From Candidatus Onthoplasma faecigallinarum (GTDB lineage Bacteria > Bacillota > Clostridia > Christensenellales > UBA1242): DNA of 12,048 bases. The DNA lies in contig DVMB01000025.1 of NCBI GenBank assembly GCA_018715225.1, positions 1-12,048 on the forward strand, written 5' to 3'. This document shows, in pieces, positions 4,931-12,048 of this stretch. How positions within the stretch are numbered: the first letter of the stretch is position 1; each line of letters begins with the position of its first letter. Both the position numbers and the translations under genes were made by a program. Under the pieces are notes generated by a model. The model was not told the origin of the DNA and made no database searches. It worked only from the letters and a program-made list of their open reading frames with translations.

Positions 4931-6367
4931 TTATACCTCCACTTCGTCAAGGTTCGTGAGCAAACTTGCGATCTGTTCTTTTGTGTAATTGTTGTGGATA
5001 AATTCATTTTGAGGTTCGGCCTCTATCTTAGAATTTTTAACCTGCTCTAATGTCTTTGCTCCGTTTGCGTTCCAGTTGGATAGAATTTTATTCAAGTATT
5101 GAATGGCGTTATTTTTTCCGCTACTTAAACTTGCCCCGTATAAGATAACTTCATGCGAAAAACCCCAATCAACAGTCCATGTGCGATAAAAATTTCTATC
5201 CATGTTGTTGACATTTCTTGTTAGATTCATATTTTCCAACACTTCTTTAATTTTCTTGTCTACAGCAAGGTTGTCGTTTAGATATTGTTGATATGCTTTC
5301 AAGTTGACTATCCCCAGTTTGTATAGTTTATTTATTATATTGTTGAGCCCTTCTAGCGTCTTGATGGACGACAAGAAGCAGTTGTTTGCTATGGTCTTTA
5401 GCGTTTCAGCATCATATCCCATATTGAGCCAACTCATGATATATGTATCTATCTCTTTTGTCAAATCTTCATAAAATATGCCTAGCTCTTTGTTGATCGT
5501 GATTGCAATAAAGTATAGATTTTCTTTCTCTTTTTCATAATTTTCTATTTCAGGTATGGACATGAGACGCATCTCATAATATTTAGATAGATAATCGTCC
5601 AACACATTGACATCTAATCTACGTTTTTTGGTCTTTAGATTTTTTATGACAAATATGATGACATTCAATTCAAAGCCATAAGAGGATAGCCATTTTGTGA
5701 GCAGTTCTTTGTCCTCCAATTGAACTTTTCTCTTGCTACCCATGGCGGATAGAATTAGACTCATCTTGTCGTCCGCTATGCCTAATTCTTCGATTTTTGC
5801 TTTCACAGCGTCAAGGGTCAAAACACCCTCACGTATCCAATCTTTTGCCACCGTGATTACATAATTAGGACTGAGGTTGAAGCCTTTGTAATTGACGCAA
5901 TACCTTATGAGTTCCAATAGGGCAGATTGTTCCATATGCTTGCGCTCCATCAGGTCGTAAAACTCAGTAAATTCGTTTGGCATGACCATGCGTTTGTCAA
6001 ACAATTCTTGCACTTGGATATTGAAGTCGGTATATTTGTCCACTTTGTATTTTTTGATGCTGGCGGTGTTAGAATTGATAGGCAGATAGCGTATTTCTAT
6101 AGGGTTAGTGGATAAAACCTGCACAAGACCGAGATCCTCCCAGTATTTAAACAACGAGATGACGTCGTCTTCGCAAATTTTTAAAGTCTCGGCAAAATAG
6201 GATAGGCTATTTTCGCTGTCGTCTGGGGAGGAGCATTTGCTTAACCCCAACAAATAAATTTTAACACACATGTCAGGAGCTTTCGGCAAAAACTCATTGA
6301 TAAATGTGTTATCTACAATCGTTTTATTGCTAGTTTGATAACTAGGGCTAAATTTACAAAATGACAT
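4931..6367 (-). CDS. dnaB: Replication initiation protein, DnaB/DnaD family (Bacillus DnaB type)
   Basis: In Bacillus, DnaB (unrelated to the E. coli helicase of that name) works with DnaD and DnaI to load the helicase at oriC and attach it to the membrane. This 478-residue protein is close to the Bacillus length. Residues about 20-95 look like the winged-helix DDBH1 domain. The DDBH2 signature Y-x3-I-x3-W appears at Y169-V173-W177 and again, perfectly, at Y424-I428-W432. A weaker copy (about 305-352) ends L341-I345-Y349. So there seem to be two or three DDBH2 units. dnaI follows after one base, as in Bacillus. No Shine-Dalgarno precedes the ATG. The promoter at 6375-6403 places the start site on or beside the ATG, so the message is probably leaderless. 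No membrane segment is evident. Confidence 0.85.
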   Translation of the reverse strand: MSFCKFSPSYQTSNKTIVDNTFINEFLPKAPDMCVKIYLLGLSKCSSPDDSENSLSYFAETLKICEDDVISLFKYWEDLGLVQVLSTNPIEIRYLPINSNTASIKKYKVDKYTDFNIQVQELFDKRMVMPNEFTEFYDLMERKHMEQSALLELIRYCVNYKGFNLSPNYVITVAKDWIREGVLTLDAVKAKIEELGIADDKMSLILSAMGSKRKVQLEDKELLTKWLSSYGFELNVIIFVIKNLKTKKRRLDVNVLDDYLSKYYEMRLMSIPEIENYEKEKENLYFIAITINKELGIFYEDLTKEIDTYIMSWLNMGYDAETLKTIANNCFLSSIKTLEGLNNIINKLYKLGIVNLKAYQQYLNDNLAVDKKIKEVLENMNLTRNVNNMDRNFYRTWTVDWGFSHEVILYGASLSSGKNNAIQYLNKILSNWNANGAKTLEQVKNSKIEAEPQNEFIHNNYTKEQIASLLTNLDEVEV

Positions 6368-6374
6368 ATGCTAT

Positions 6375-6403
6375 ATATTAGCACAAAATTTTTTATTTGT
6401 CTA
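6375..6403 (-). promoter_or_regulatory. Extended -10 promoter of dnaB-dnaI-dut
   Basis: On the minus strand TAGACA (6403-6398, one base from consensus) is followed after 17 bases by TAATAT (6380-6375), with TGC just before the -10. The expected start is 6368-6367, which is the first base of the dnaB ATG or one base before it. The core at 6387-6371 is identical over 17 bases to that of the rpmG promoter. Confidence 0.8.
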
Positions 6404-6485
6404 TTGTTGAAATAGATTAGCCTTTACTAAAATTATACTTTTTTATGTGAGTTCTATATTATTTTTTGTACACATAAAATGGAAT

Positions 6486-7961
6486 ATGAAAAAGTTTTGT
6501 GTCAGTGTACTTGCTGTTTTTATGCTGTTTTGCTGTTGTGCGTGTGGCAAAAAGGACAATTTAATCGAGCTTGGCAAAGATTTGTCTCAGTACAATATAA
6601 CCCTCGATATAAATGCGGAGACAAAATCGGTCGTAGGGAATTTGAATTTGACCTATATCAACAATAGCGAAGATGTGTTGAAAAATGTAATGTTCCACCT
6701 ATATCCGCAGTTCTTTGAAGAGGGGAATACAGATAAGGTGGTATCTAGTACGATTCTAAACGATGCCTATCCAAACGGCATGAGTTATGCTGAATTTGAT
6801 GTGGATAGAGTGCAGGTGGCGGGTCAAGATGTTACAGTGGTGTATAGTGGAGAATGTGATGGGATATTGGACGTAACTCTTCCGTCAAGCATTTTACCAT
6901 CCAACAGTGTCGACATCTCTATAGATTTTAGTTTTAGTTTGCCGAATTGCGAACATAGGTTTGGTTATGGGGACAATACTATAAATCTAGCCAATTTTTA
7001 TCCTATAGCCTGTGTGTATGAAAATGGAGAGTTTGATCTGTCTGGATACAATTCAAACGGAGATCCTTTCTATAGCGATATGGCAAACTATGTTGTAGAT
7101 GTAGTTGTGGATAGAGATTATGTGGTGGCGGGGACTGGCACAAAGGCTAACGAAAGTATTGTCGACGGCCGAAAACATATCACATTCAACGCCAATGTAG
7201 TTAGAGACTTTGCTTTAATAGCGAGCGACAAGTTTGAAGTAAGATCTGGTAAGGCTGGGGATGTAACTATTGAGTATTATTATTTCAATGATGAACATGC
7301 GGATCAGTCGTTACAGGCAGGAGTAGACGCTATAGAGACCTTTTCAAATCTGTTTGGGGACTATCCATATTCCAGTTTCAGTATAGTCAAGACAGATTTC
7401 ATTTATGGTGGTATGGAGTATCCAAATTTGGTCATGATAAGTGCGGATATTGAAAATGTAGATGACTATATGAATGTGATTGTTCATGAGACGGCACATC
7501 AATGGTGGTATGGCTTGGTAGGGAACGACGAATATCAATATCCTTGGCTTGACGAGGCGCTGACCGAGTATTCTACTTTGCTTTTTTATGACAACAATGA
7601 TGGGTACAATTTGACTCATTCGCAGATGTTGAATGCATACAAATCGAATTACACTTTATTTATCACAGTATACCAAGATGTGTTGGGAGATATTGACACG
7701 AGCATGCGAGCGATTGATGAATATGATACTGAGCCAGAATATACATACTGCACTTATGTGAAAGGGGTGTTGATGTACGAGAGCCTATATCAATTAATTG
7801 GTGAGGATAAGTTTTTAGACGGGTTGAAAAACTACTTCAATTCGAAAAAATACACTAACGCCACACCTGAAGATTTGATCTTGTCTTTTGAAAGTGCGTC
7901 AAAAACTGAGCTAGATAGTTTCTTCGACAGTTGGATATCAGGGAAAGTTGTAATTAGATAA
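6486..7961 (+). CDS. M1-family zinc metallopeptidase, predicted lipoprotein
   Basis: This is an aminopeptidase-type enzyme of the gluzincin M1 family that removes residues from peptide N termini. The 491 residues begin with a lipoprotein signal: MKKF, a hydrophobic run, then a cysteine cluster, of which Cys20 (in CCAC-GKK) is the likely lipidated residue. The enzyme would be tethered outside the membrane. A beta-rich N-terminal domain follows. The exopeptidase motif is GGMEYPN (308-314). Zinc ligands are in HETAH (His334, Glu335, His338), with the third ligand Glu357 exactly 18 residues on in WLDEALTEY. Catalytic Tyr424 is in YVKG. All key residues are present, so it should be active. The large C-terminal ARM-repeat domain of PepN-type enzymes is absent. 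A GTG at 6447 is in frame, but the ATG at 6486 gives the proper signal peptide. Its ribosome binding site is weak (TGGAAT). It is divergent from dnaB. Confidence 0.88.
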   Translation: MKKFCVSVLAVFMLFCCCACGKKDNLIELGKDLSQYNITLDINAETKSVVGNLNLTYINNSEDVLKNVMFHLYPQFFEEGNTDKVVSSTILNDAYPNGMSYAEFDVDRVQVAGQDVTVVYSGECDGILDVTLPSSILPSNSVDISIDFSFSLPNCEHRFGYGDNTINLANFYPIACVYENGEFDLSGYNSNGDPFYSDMANYVVDVVVDRDYVVAGTGTKANESIVDGRKHITFNANVVRDFALIASDKFEVRSGKAGDVTIEYYYFNDEHADQSLQAGVDAIETFSNLFGDYPYSSFSIVKTDFIYGGMEYPNLVMISADIENVDDYMNVIVHETAHQWWYGLVGNDEYQYPWLDEALTEYSTLLFYDNNDGYNLTHSQMLNAYKSNYTLFITVYQDVLGDIDTSMRAIDEYDTEPEYTYCTYVKGVLMYESLYQLIGEDKFLDGLKNYFNSKKYTNATPEDLILSFESASKTELDSFFDSWISGKVVIR

Positions 7962-7990
7962 AATCAAGAAAAATTCTTGATTTTTATTTT
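7960..7990 (+). terminator. Terminator of the M1 peptidase gene
   Basis: AAATCAAGAA (7961-7970) pairs perfectly with TTCTTGATTT (7974-7983) around a 3-base A loop, followed by a T-rich tail. The stem overlaps the last base of the stop codon, so the gene ends right at its terminator. Confidence 0.85.
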
Positions 7991-8117
7991 TTTACTATTT
8001 TTTGTTGTGTTTTTACATATTTTATTGAATATTTTTAATAATTTTTTATTTTTTTATAAAAATTGTTTTTTAATTTTTTAAAGATTGGGTTTGAAAAATT
8101 CAAATATTCTTTTTATA
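7991..8117. other. Extremely AT-rich spacer with a small inverted repeat
   Basis: This spacer upstream of the helicase gene consists almost wholly of A and T with long T-runs on the plus strand. The only structure I see is TTTGAA (8090-8095) / TTCAAA (8099-8104) with a 3-base loop, just ahead of the helicase promoter. It could be an operator or a weak hairpin. No gene is present. Confidence 0.5.
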
Positions 8118-8151
8118 TTGACTTGTAAAATTCCGCAATATTTGATAAAAT
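8118..8151 (+). promoter_or_regulatory. Candidate promoter of the helicase gene
   Basis: Two overlapping registers are possible: TTGTAA (8123-8128) with TAAAAT (8146-8151) at 17 bases, or TTGACT (8118-8123) with TGATAA (8143-8148) at 19 bases. Either puts the start just ahead of AAGGA (8159-8163), giving a very short leader. It is weaker than the other promoters here. Confidence 0.5.
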
Positions 8152-8170
8152 ATTTATTAAGGAATAAGAT

Positions 8171-11100
8171 ATGAAATCAATTTATAAATATTACAAAGAA
8201 AGGCTCATCGAAATAAGCGGGAAAAATAGGAGCCTTTATTCAAGGAATATCAACAAAAAATATTCGTTTGATATCGGTGCCGTCATAGGTGGAGACAAGG
8301 AAGAATTTGAAGAATTCTTTAGTTTTTTATGGAAAGGAAAGAGGACAAGTTACGCACTGATACGAAAGGATATAAAGGATAGACTTTATAAAAATTTCAA
8401 TATTGAACAAAAATTGAAACCATACTACAAGAACATGAACACCATGTCTGCCGAGGAAAAGCGGGACGAAAACTTGAGACGTGAAAAGATGAGACGAGAG
8501 GAAAACAAAAAACTTTTGTCCTCTCAAGTAAATTCGCTAAAGATATTGAAAAGAGAGATAGAGGAATTTTCAAAAGAGACTGGTAGATATGAGATGTTTG
8601 TCGGCTATCCGTTCGTTACAGGTAGACTGAACAAGGATATGGCGATCAAAGCGCCGTTGATTTTGTTCCCTGTTGTGATAAATATTGAAAATGACACGAC
8701 TGTATCTATTGAAGCCAAACATGACGAATTGATCCAATTCAACAAGGTGTTGATGCTGGCGTATGCCAAGGAACACAGGATCAACTATGACGGAATGATG
8801 ATGGAGTTTGATAATCTAATTGATTACAAACTGAAAAGTGTGGACGACGTGTTGGAGTATCTAGCGTCATACGGGTTCAAGTTTGACATTGACAAAAAAT
8901 TTGGCAACACTCTTATAAAATTTGACAAACTGGAAGAAGACTGGACAGGAGATTATCTAAAGATTGAAAATGCGTGTGTGATAGGTAGATTTCCGCTCGC
9001 CAATTCGATATACAATGATTATTCCTTGCTGGAGAAGAAGCACCTGACGTCTCTTGCTATTGATCAGTTGATTCAGGGCAAGACTCGCAAGAAGAACAAA
9101 AAATTTGACACGAGGACATATACAATAAATGACCTTGATTATGCCCAAGAAAGTGCGATCAACAAGTTAAACGAATTCGGCAACATGGTAATTTATGGTC
9201 CGCCAGGTACAGGTAAATCACAGACGATTGTCAACATCATTGCGGATGCTCTATGCAAGGACAAAAGAGTTTTAGTCGTATCTCAAAAGAAAGCGGCGTT
9301 AGATGTAGTATTCAACCGTTTAAAAAATCTAAATTCAAAATGTATGTTCATCACTGACGCTGAGAAAAACAAAGTGGAATTTTACGAAAGATGCAATCAA
9401 ATGCATCAGGCTATAATGTCTGCGGGTAGGACAAGTGAAAACAACAATGATTTTGATACGGTTGAACAAAATATTCAAAATGAAGTGAATGAATTGAAAG
9501 TTATCTCGGACACTTTGTTTACAAAGACACCTTTTGGGCTGTCGCTTCAGGAGATGTATACAAATTCTGCAAAGATTGGAAAAAATAGTTTTGATTATGT
9601 CTTATATAAGTTGATGAAAAAGAACAAAGACCTGATGAATATGGACTACAAGCGTATTTCTTCAACAATAAGGATCATAAAAGAGAAGAAAAAAGCAGAT
9701 TTGTACTATAGATACATAGTTTTGAAAAAGAACAATCCGCTGATCGACCATATAAAATCACAGGTGGATATCCATGTCATCAACCAGATGAAGACCTATC
9801 TAAAAGAGATAACACAAAAGAACATTGTCCCATTTGATACAGCAAGGCACCCACACGCAAGACAGTTGTTGATATATATGCTAGAAAATGGTGTGGAAAA
9901 CATCGAGGACATGAAACCATTGGTAAAAATGATTGCTCAATTAGAAAACAAAAATTTGTGCTCGGCATTGAAATGGTCCAAAGTGCTATTCCCTGCATAT
10001 CCGTATTTTAAGCACAAAATGAATAAGCAAGAGCAGGAGATTACTGCCAATTTTGAATCAACTCTTGAAGAGATTCAACAATACATCAGCCAATATTCTC
10101 TGCTAACCAAAGTGCTGGATCAAAAGGGCTATTTAATGACCATAGACAACATCATCAATGGCAATTCGATATTTTTGAAATTGTTACTTAATGCCCTAGA
10201 TGATTACCTTGAAATTCGAGATGTGAATGTGTCGCTACAGGGTTTGACAGACGACGAACGAATAATTTTGAATTTTGCTTATGGAAACGCTAAAAATTTC
10301 AAACAATATAAAGAAATTATAGATAAAATCTTAGAAATTCGTGTATACCATGAGACGATAAAATACGAAGAACTAAATAAAGATAAATTGTCAAAGATCA
10401 TAGATTTTGAAAACATCAGGAATAGGATTCTTTCCTTGCAAAAGGACAAAAAACAGATATCCGCCAATATTTGCTTGAACAAATTCAGGAATGAGTACAT
10501 TGATTATTATGAACACAATATAGAAAATAAAAATTATTTATTCCAAATCACAAAACAACAGAACCTTTTGCCAATAAGGCGTATGATGGAACTTTATGGC
10601 GACTTTTTGTTGAAGTTGTTCCCTTGTTGGTTGTTGTCGCCAGAGAGCGTGTCAACTATATTCCCATTGAAAAAGGAAATGTTCGACATCATCTTGTTTG
10701 ATGAGGCGAGCCAAGTGTTTATAGAAAATACTTTGCCGACTATCTATAGGGGCAAATATATTGTTGTGGCTGGAGACTCAAAACAACTGCGTCCTACCGC
10801 TGGGTTTGTGAAGAGATATATGGGTAACGATAGCGACGACGAACTGGATTTGGCGACTCAGGCGGCGTTGGAAGTTGAAAGTCTTCTAGATTTAGCGACA
10901 TCAAGATTCCATAGTACCAATCTTACATATCATTATAGAAGTAAGAACGAAGAACTTATCAATTTCTCAAATTACGCTTTCTATGACGGAAAATTGCAGG
11001 TCGCACCTAATGTAACGAAAAATGTCGGCAACAAACCTATTGAACGTATCAAAGTCAATGGCAGTTGGTTGGGTAGGAAAAATCAAGAGGAGGCAAACGC

Positions 11101-11980
11101 CGTAGTAGCTCTTCTCAAAAAGTTGATAAAAAACAAACGCAACAAGTCCTCTATCGGTATAATCACATTTAATACTGAGCAGGAAAATGCGATAGAAGAT
11201 GCAATAGACAATGAGTGCCAAAAAGATTCAGCCTTTAGAGATGCTTACATTCGAGAGCAAAATAGGAAAGACAACAATGAGGACACTTCAATTTTCATAA
11301 AGAATCTAGAAAATGTACAGGGTGATGAGCGAGATATTATCATATTTAGTATTGGCTATGCTAGAAACGAATATGGAAAAGTTGTGGCTCATTTTGGTTC
11401 GCTTTCTGTTGAAGGCGGAGAGAATAGGTTGAATGTTGCTATCACTCGTGCGAAAGAAAAGATATATGTGATTACCAGCATTGAGCCGGAAGAGTTGATT
11501 GTCGAAGGTAGCAAAAATGCGGGTCCAAAGATATTCAAGAGTTATTTAAAATATGTCCGTGCAGTGTCCAACAAAAAGAATAAAGAAGCGGAATTTGTGC
11601 TAGATAGTTTCAAACCGAATTTGCCAACGACTGATGATGTGGTAGTCGTCAATCAGTTTGAAAATGAGATAAAAGATGAACTTACAAAACTCGGCTACAC
11701 AGTCGAGACGAATTTGGGTAATACAGATTACAAATTGTCAATAGCGGTTTATGACAAATCAATAGACAGATACCTGTTGGGTATAGAATGTGATTATGCC
11801 GCATACAAGAGTAGCGATTCCATATTGGAAAGAGATGTGTATAGAAACAAATTTTTGCAATCACGTGGTTGGAACATAATGCGTGTCTGGAGCAGGGATT
11901 GGTGGCTGAACAAAAATAAGGTTGTCAACAATATTGTAAAGGCTATCAACGAGGCAAAGAAAAAATATTCAAATCAATAA
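8171..11980 (+). CDS. Large SF1 (Upf1-like) DUF4011-type helicase with C-terminal nuclease-like domain
   Basis: This 1269-residue protein opens with a DUF4011-like segment (RLIEISGKNRSLYSRN). The helicase core has a Q-like motif (AQESAI), Walker A GPPGTGKS (343-350, Lys349), and motif II DEASQ (844-848). Motif III is GDSKQLRPT (868-876), motif IV is HYRS (Arg923), and motifs V-VI are QGDERD (1050-1055) and NRLNVAITRAK (Arg1093). This is a complete ATPase set of the COG1112/Upf1 class. About 490 residues, largely helical and charged, separate motifs I and II. Residues about 1163-1260 match the Vsr/DUF559-like endonuclease domain often fused to these helicases (IECD, ILERDVYRN, GWNIMRVWSRDWW). 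The Asp expected in the IDLAV-type strand is Ser1190, and the usual YH after ECD is Tyr1212-Lys1213, so nuclease activity is doubtful. It has its own promoter, start (AAGGA, 8159) and terminator. Relatives occur in genome defence and DNA or RNA surveillance, but the role here is inferred only. Confidence 0.85.
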   Translation: MKSIYKYYKERLIEISGKNRSLYSRNINKKYSFDIGAVIGGDKEEFEEFFSFLWKGKRTSYALIRKDIKDRLYKNFNIEQKLKPYYKNMNTMSAEEKRDENLRREKMRREENKKLLSSQVNSLKILKREIEEFSKETGRYEMFVGYPFVTGRLNKDMAIKAPLILFPVVINIENDTTVSIEAKHDELIQFNKVLMLAYAKEHRINYDGMMMEFDNLIDYKLKSVDDVLEYLASYGFKFDIDKKFGNTLIKFDKLEEDWTGDYLKIENACVIGRFPLANSIYNDYSLLEKKHLTSLAIDQLIQGKTRKKNKKFDTRTYTINDLDYAQESAINKLNEFGNMVIYGPPGTGKSQTIVNIIADALCKDKRVLVVSQKKAALDVVFNRLKNLNSKCMFITDAEKNKVEFYERCNQMHQAIMSAGRTSENNNDFDTVEQNIQNEVNELKVISDTLFTKTPFGLSLQEMYTNSAKIGKNSFDYVLYKLMKKNKDLMNMDYKRISSTIRIIKEKKKADLYYRYIVLKKNNPLIDHIKSQVDIHVINQMKTYLKEITQKNIVPFDTARHPHARQLLIYMLENGVENIEDMKPLVKMIAQLENKNLCSALKWSKVLFPAYPYFKHKMNKQEQEITANFESTLEEIQQYISQYSLLTKVLDQKGYLMTIDNIINGNSIFLKLLLNALDDYLEIRDVNVSLQGLTDDERIILNFAYGNAKNFKQYKEIIDKILEIRVYHETIKYEELNKDKLSKIIDFENIRNRILSLQKDKKQISANICLNKFRNEYIDYYEHNIENKNYLFQITKQQNLLPIRRMMELYGDFLLKLFPCWLLSPESVSTIFPLKKEMFDIILFDEASQVFIENTLPTIYRGKYIVVAGDSKQLRPTAGFVKRYMGNDSDDELDLATQAALEVESLLDLATSRFHSTNLTYHYRSKNEELINFSNYAFYDGKLQVAPNVTKNVGNKPIERIKVNGSWLGRKNQEEANAVVALLKKLIKNKRNKSSIGIITFNTEQENAIEDAIDNECQKDSAFRDAYIREQNRKDNNEDTSIFIKNLENVQGDERDIIIFSIGYARNEYGKVVAHFGSLSVEGGENRLNVAITRAKEKIYVITSIEPEELIVEGSKNAGPKIFKSYLKYVRAVSNKKNKEAEFVLDSFKPNLPTTDDVVVVNQFENEIKDELTKLGYTVETNLGNTDYKLSIAVYDKSIDRYLLGIECDYAAYKSSDSILERDVYRNKFLQSRGWNIMRVWSRDWWLNKNKVVNNIVKAINEAKKKYSNQ

Positions 11981-11984
11981 AATC

Positions 11985-12030
11985 AAAAAAACTCATCTTT
12001 TTTAAAATTTAGATGAGTTTTTTATATTTT
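11985..12030 (+). terminator. Terminator of the helicase gene
   Basis: AAAAAACTCATCT (11986-11998) pairs over 13 bases with AGATGAGTTTTTT (12011-12023) around a 12-base loop, followed by more T-rich sequence. It begins only a few bases after the stop codon. Its symmetry of A-run and T-run means it could also act on the minus strand. Confidence 0.88.
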
Positions 12031-12048
12031 TTAATAATTTTTCAATAT

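Noticed and set aside
4930..5007. 26-codon upstream extension of dnaI overlapping dnaB
   Set aside because: The extension has no ribosome binding site and encodes sequence unlike the DnaI N terminus. The ATG at 4929 has GGAGGT and couples to the dnaB stop.
6404..6460. Promoter for the M1 peptidase (TATACT at 6434 or TATATT at 6455)
   Set aside because: -10-like hexamers are present, but no -35 lies at 16-18 bases. TTGAAA at 6407 is 21 bases away from the first. A promoter must exist here, but I cannot place it with confidence.
6447..6485. 13-codon upstream extension of the M1 peptidase from a GTG
   Set aside because: It would bury the lipoprotein signal peptide behind extra residues. MKKF at 6486 is the natural signal start.
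7991..8090. AT-rich spacer as a possible replication origin
   Set aside because: No DnaA boxes (TTATCCACA-like) were seen and dnaA/dnaN are not nearby. AT-richness alone is not enough, even with dnaB and dnaI close by.
1..12048. Mobile elements, CRISPR arrays, tRNA or rRNA genes
   Set aside because: I saw no transposase or integrase motifs, no regularly spaced direct repeats, no attachment-site-like repeats and no cloverleaf. Ribosomal protein genes are the only translation-related features.

Overview
The window is a chromosomal segment from a low-GC Gram-positive-type bacterium (Bacillota or a related lineage). The evidence is AT-rich DNA, strong AGGAGG-type ribosome binding sites, near-consensus sigma-A promoters, a Bacillus-style dnaB-dnaI replication-initiation pair, and a rpmG-secE-nusG-rplK-rplA ribosomal block. 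TGG encodes Trp and TGA is used as a stop, so the genetic code is standard. I cannot name the genus. Nothing in the window looks like an insertion sequence, prophage, CRISPR array, tRNA or rRNA.

Layout. Positions 1-27 hold the first codons of a minus-strand gene that runs off the left edge. Positions 103-627 (minus) encode an unrecognised protein with two membrane segments, with its own consensus promoter. A bidirectional hairpin terminator stands alone at 815-846. From 875 a strong extended -10 promoter drives rpmG (L33), secE and nusG. A second promoter at 2154-2181 and a structured leader (2221-2259, probably the L1 autoregulatory site) precede rplK and rplA, which overlap by 14 bases. A shared hairpin at 3433-3461 separates rplA from the convergent minus-strand operon dnaB (DnaD/DnaB family) -> dnaI (AAA+ helicase loader) -> dut (dUTPase). 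The dnaB promoter places the transcript start on or next to the ATG, so that mRNA looks leaderless. Divergently, at 6486-7961, lies a lipoprotein M1-family metallopeptidase. The window ends with a 1269-residue SF1 (Upf1-like, DUF4011-type) helicase with a C-terminal restriction-endonuclease-like domain.

How the genes fit together. The left half is translation and transcription/secretion housekeeping (L33, SecE, NusG, L11, L1). The dnaB-dnaI-dut operon joins helicase loading at replication origins with dUTP clearance. The M1 lipoprotein probably trims peptides outside the membrane. The large helicase is the most accessory-looking gene: its architecture resembles nucleic-acid-surveillance or defence helicases, but its nuclease domain has lost the Asp expected at the catalytic position. 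I see no complete new multi-gene system. The points most worth following are that degenerate nuclease, the leaderless dnaB, and a 17-base identical promoter core shared by the rpmG and dnaB operons.
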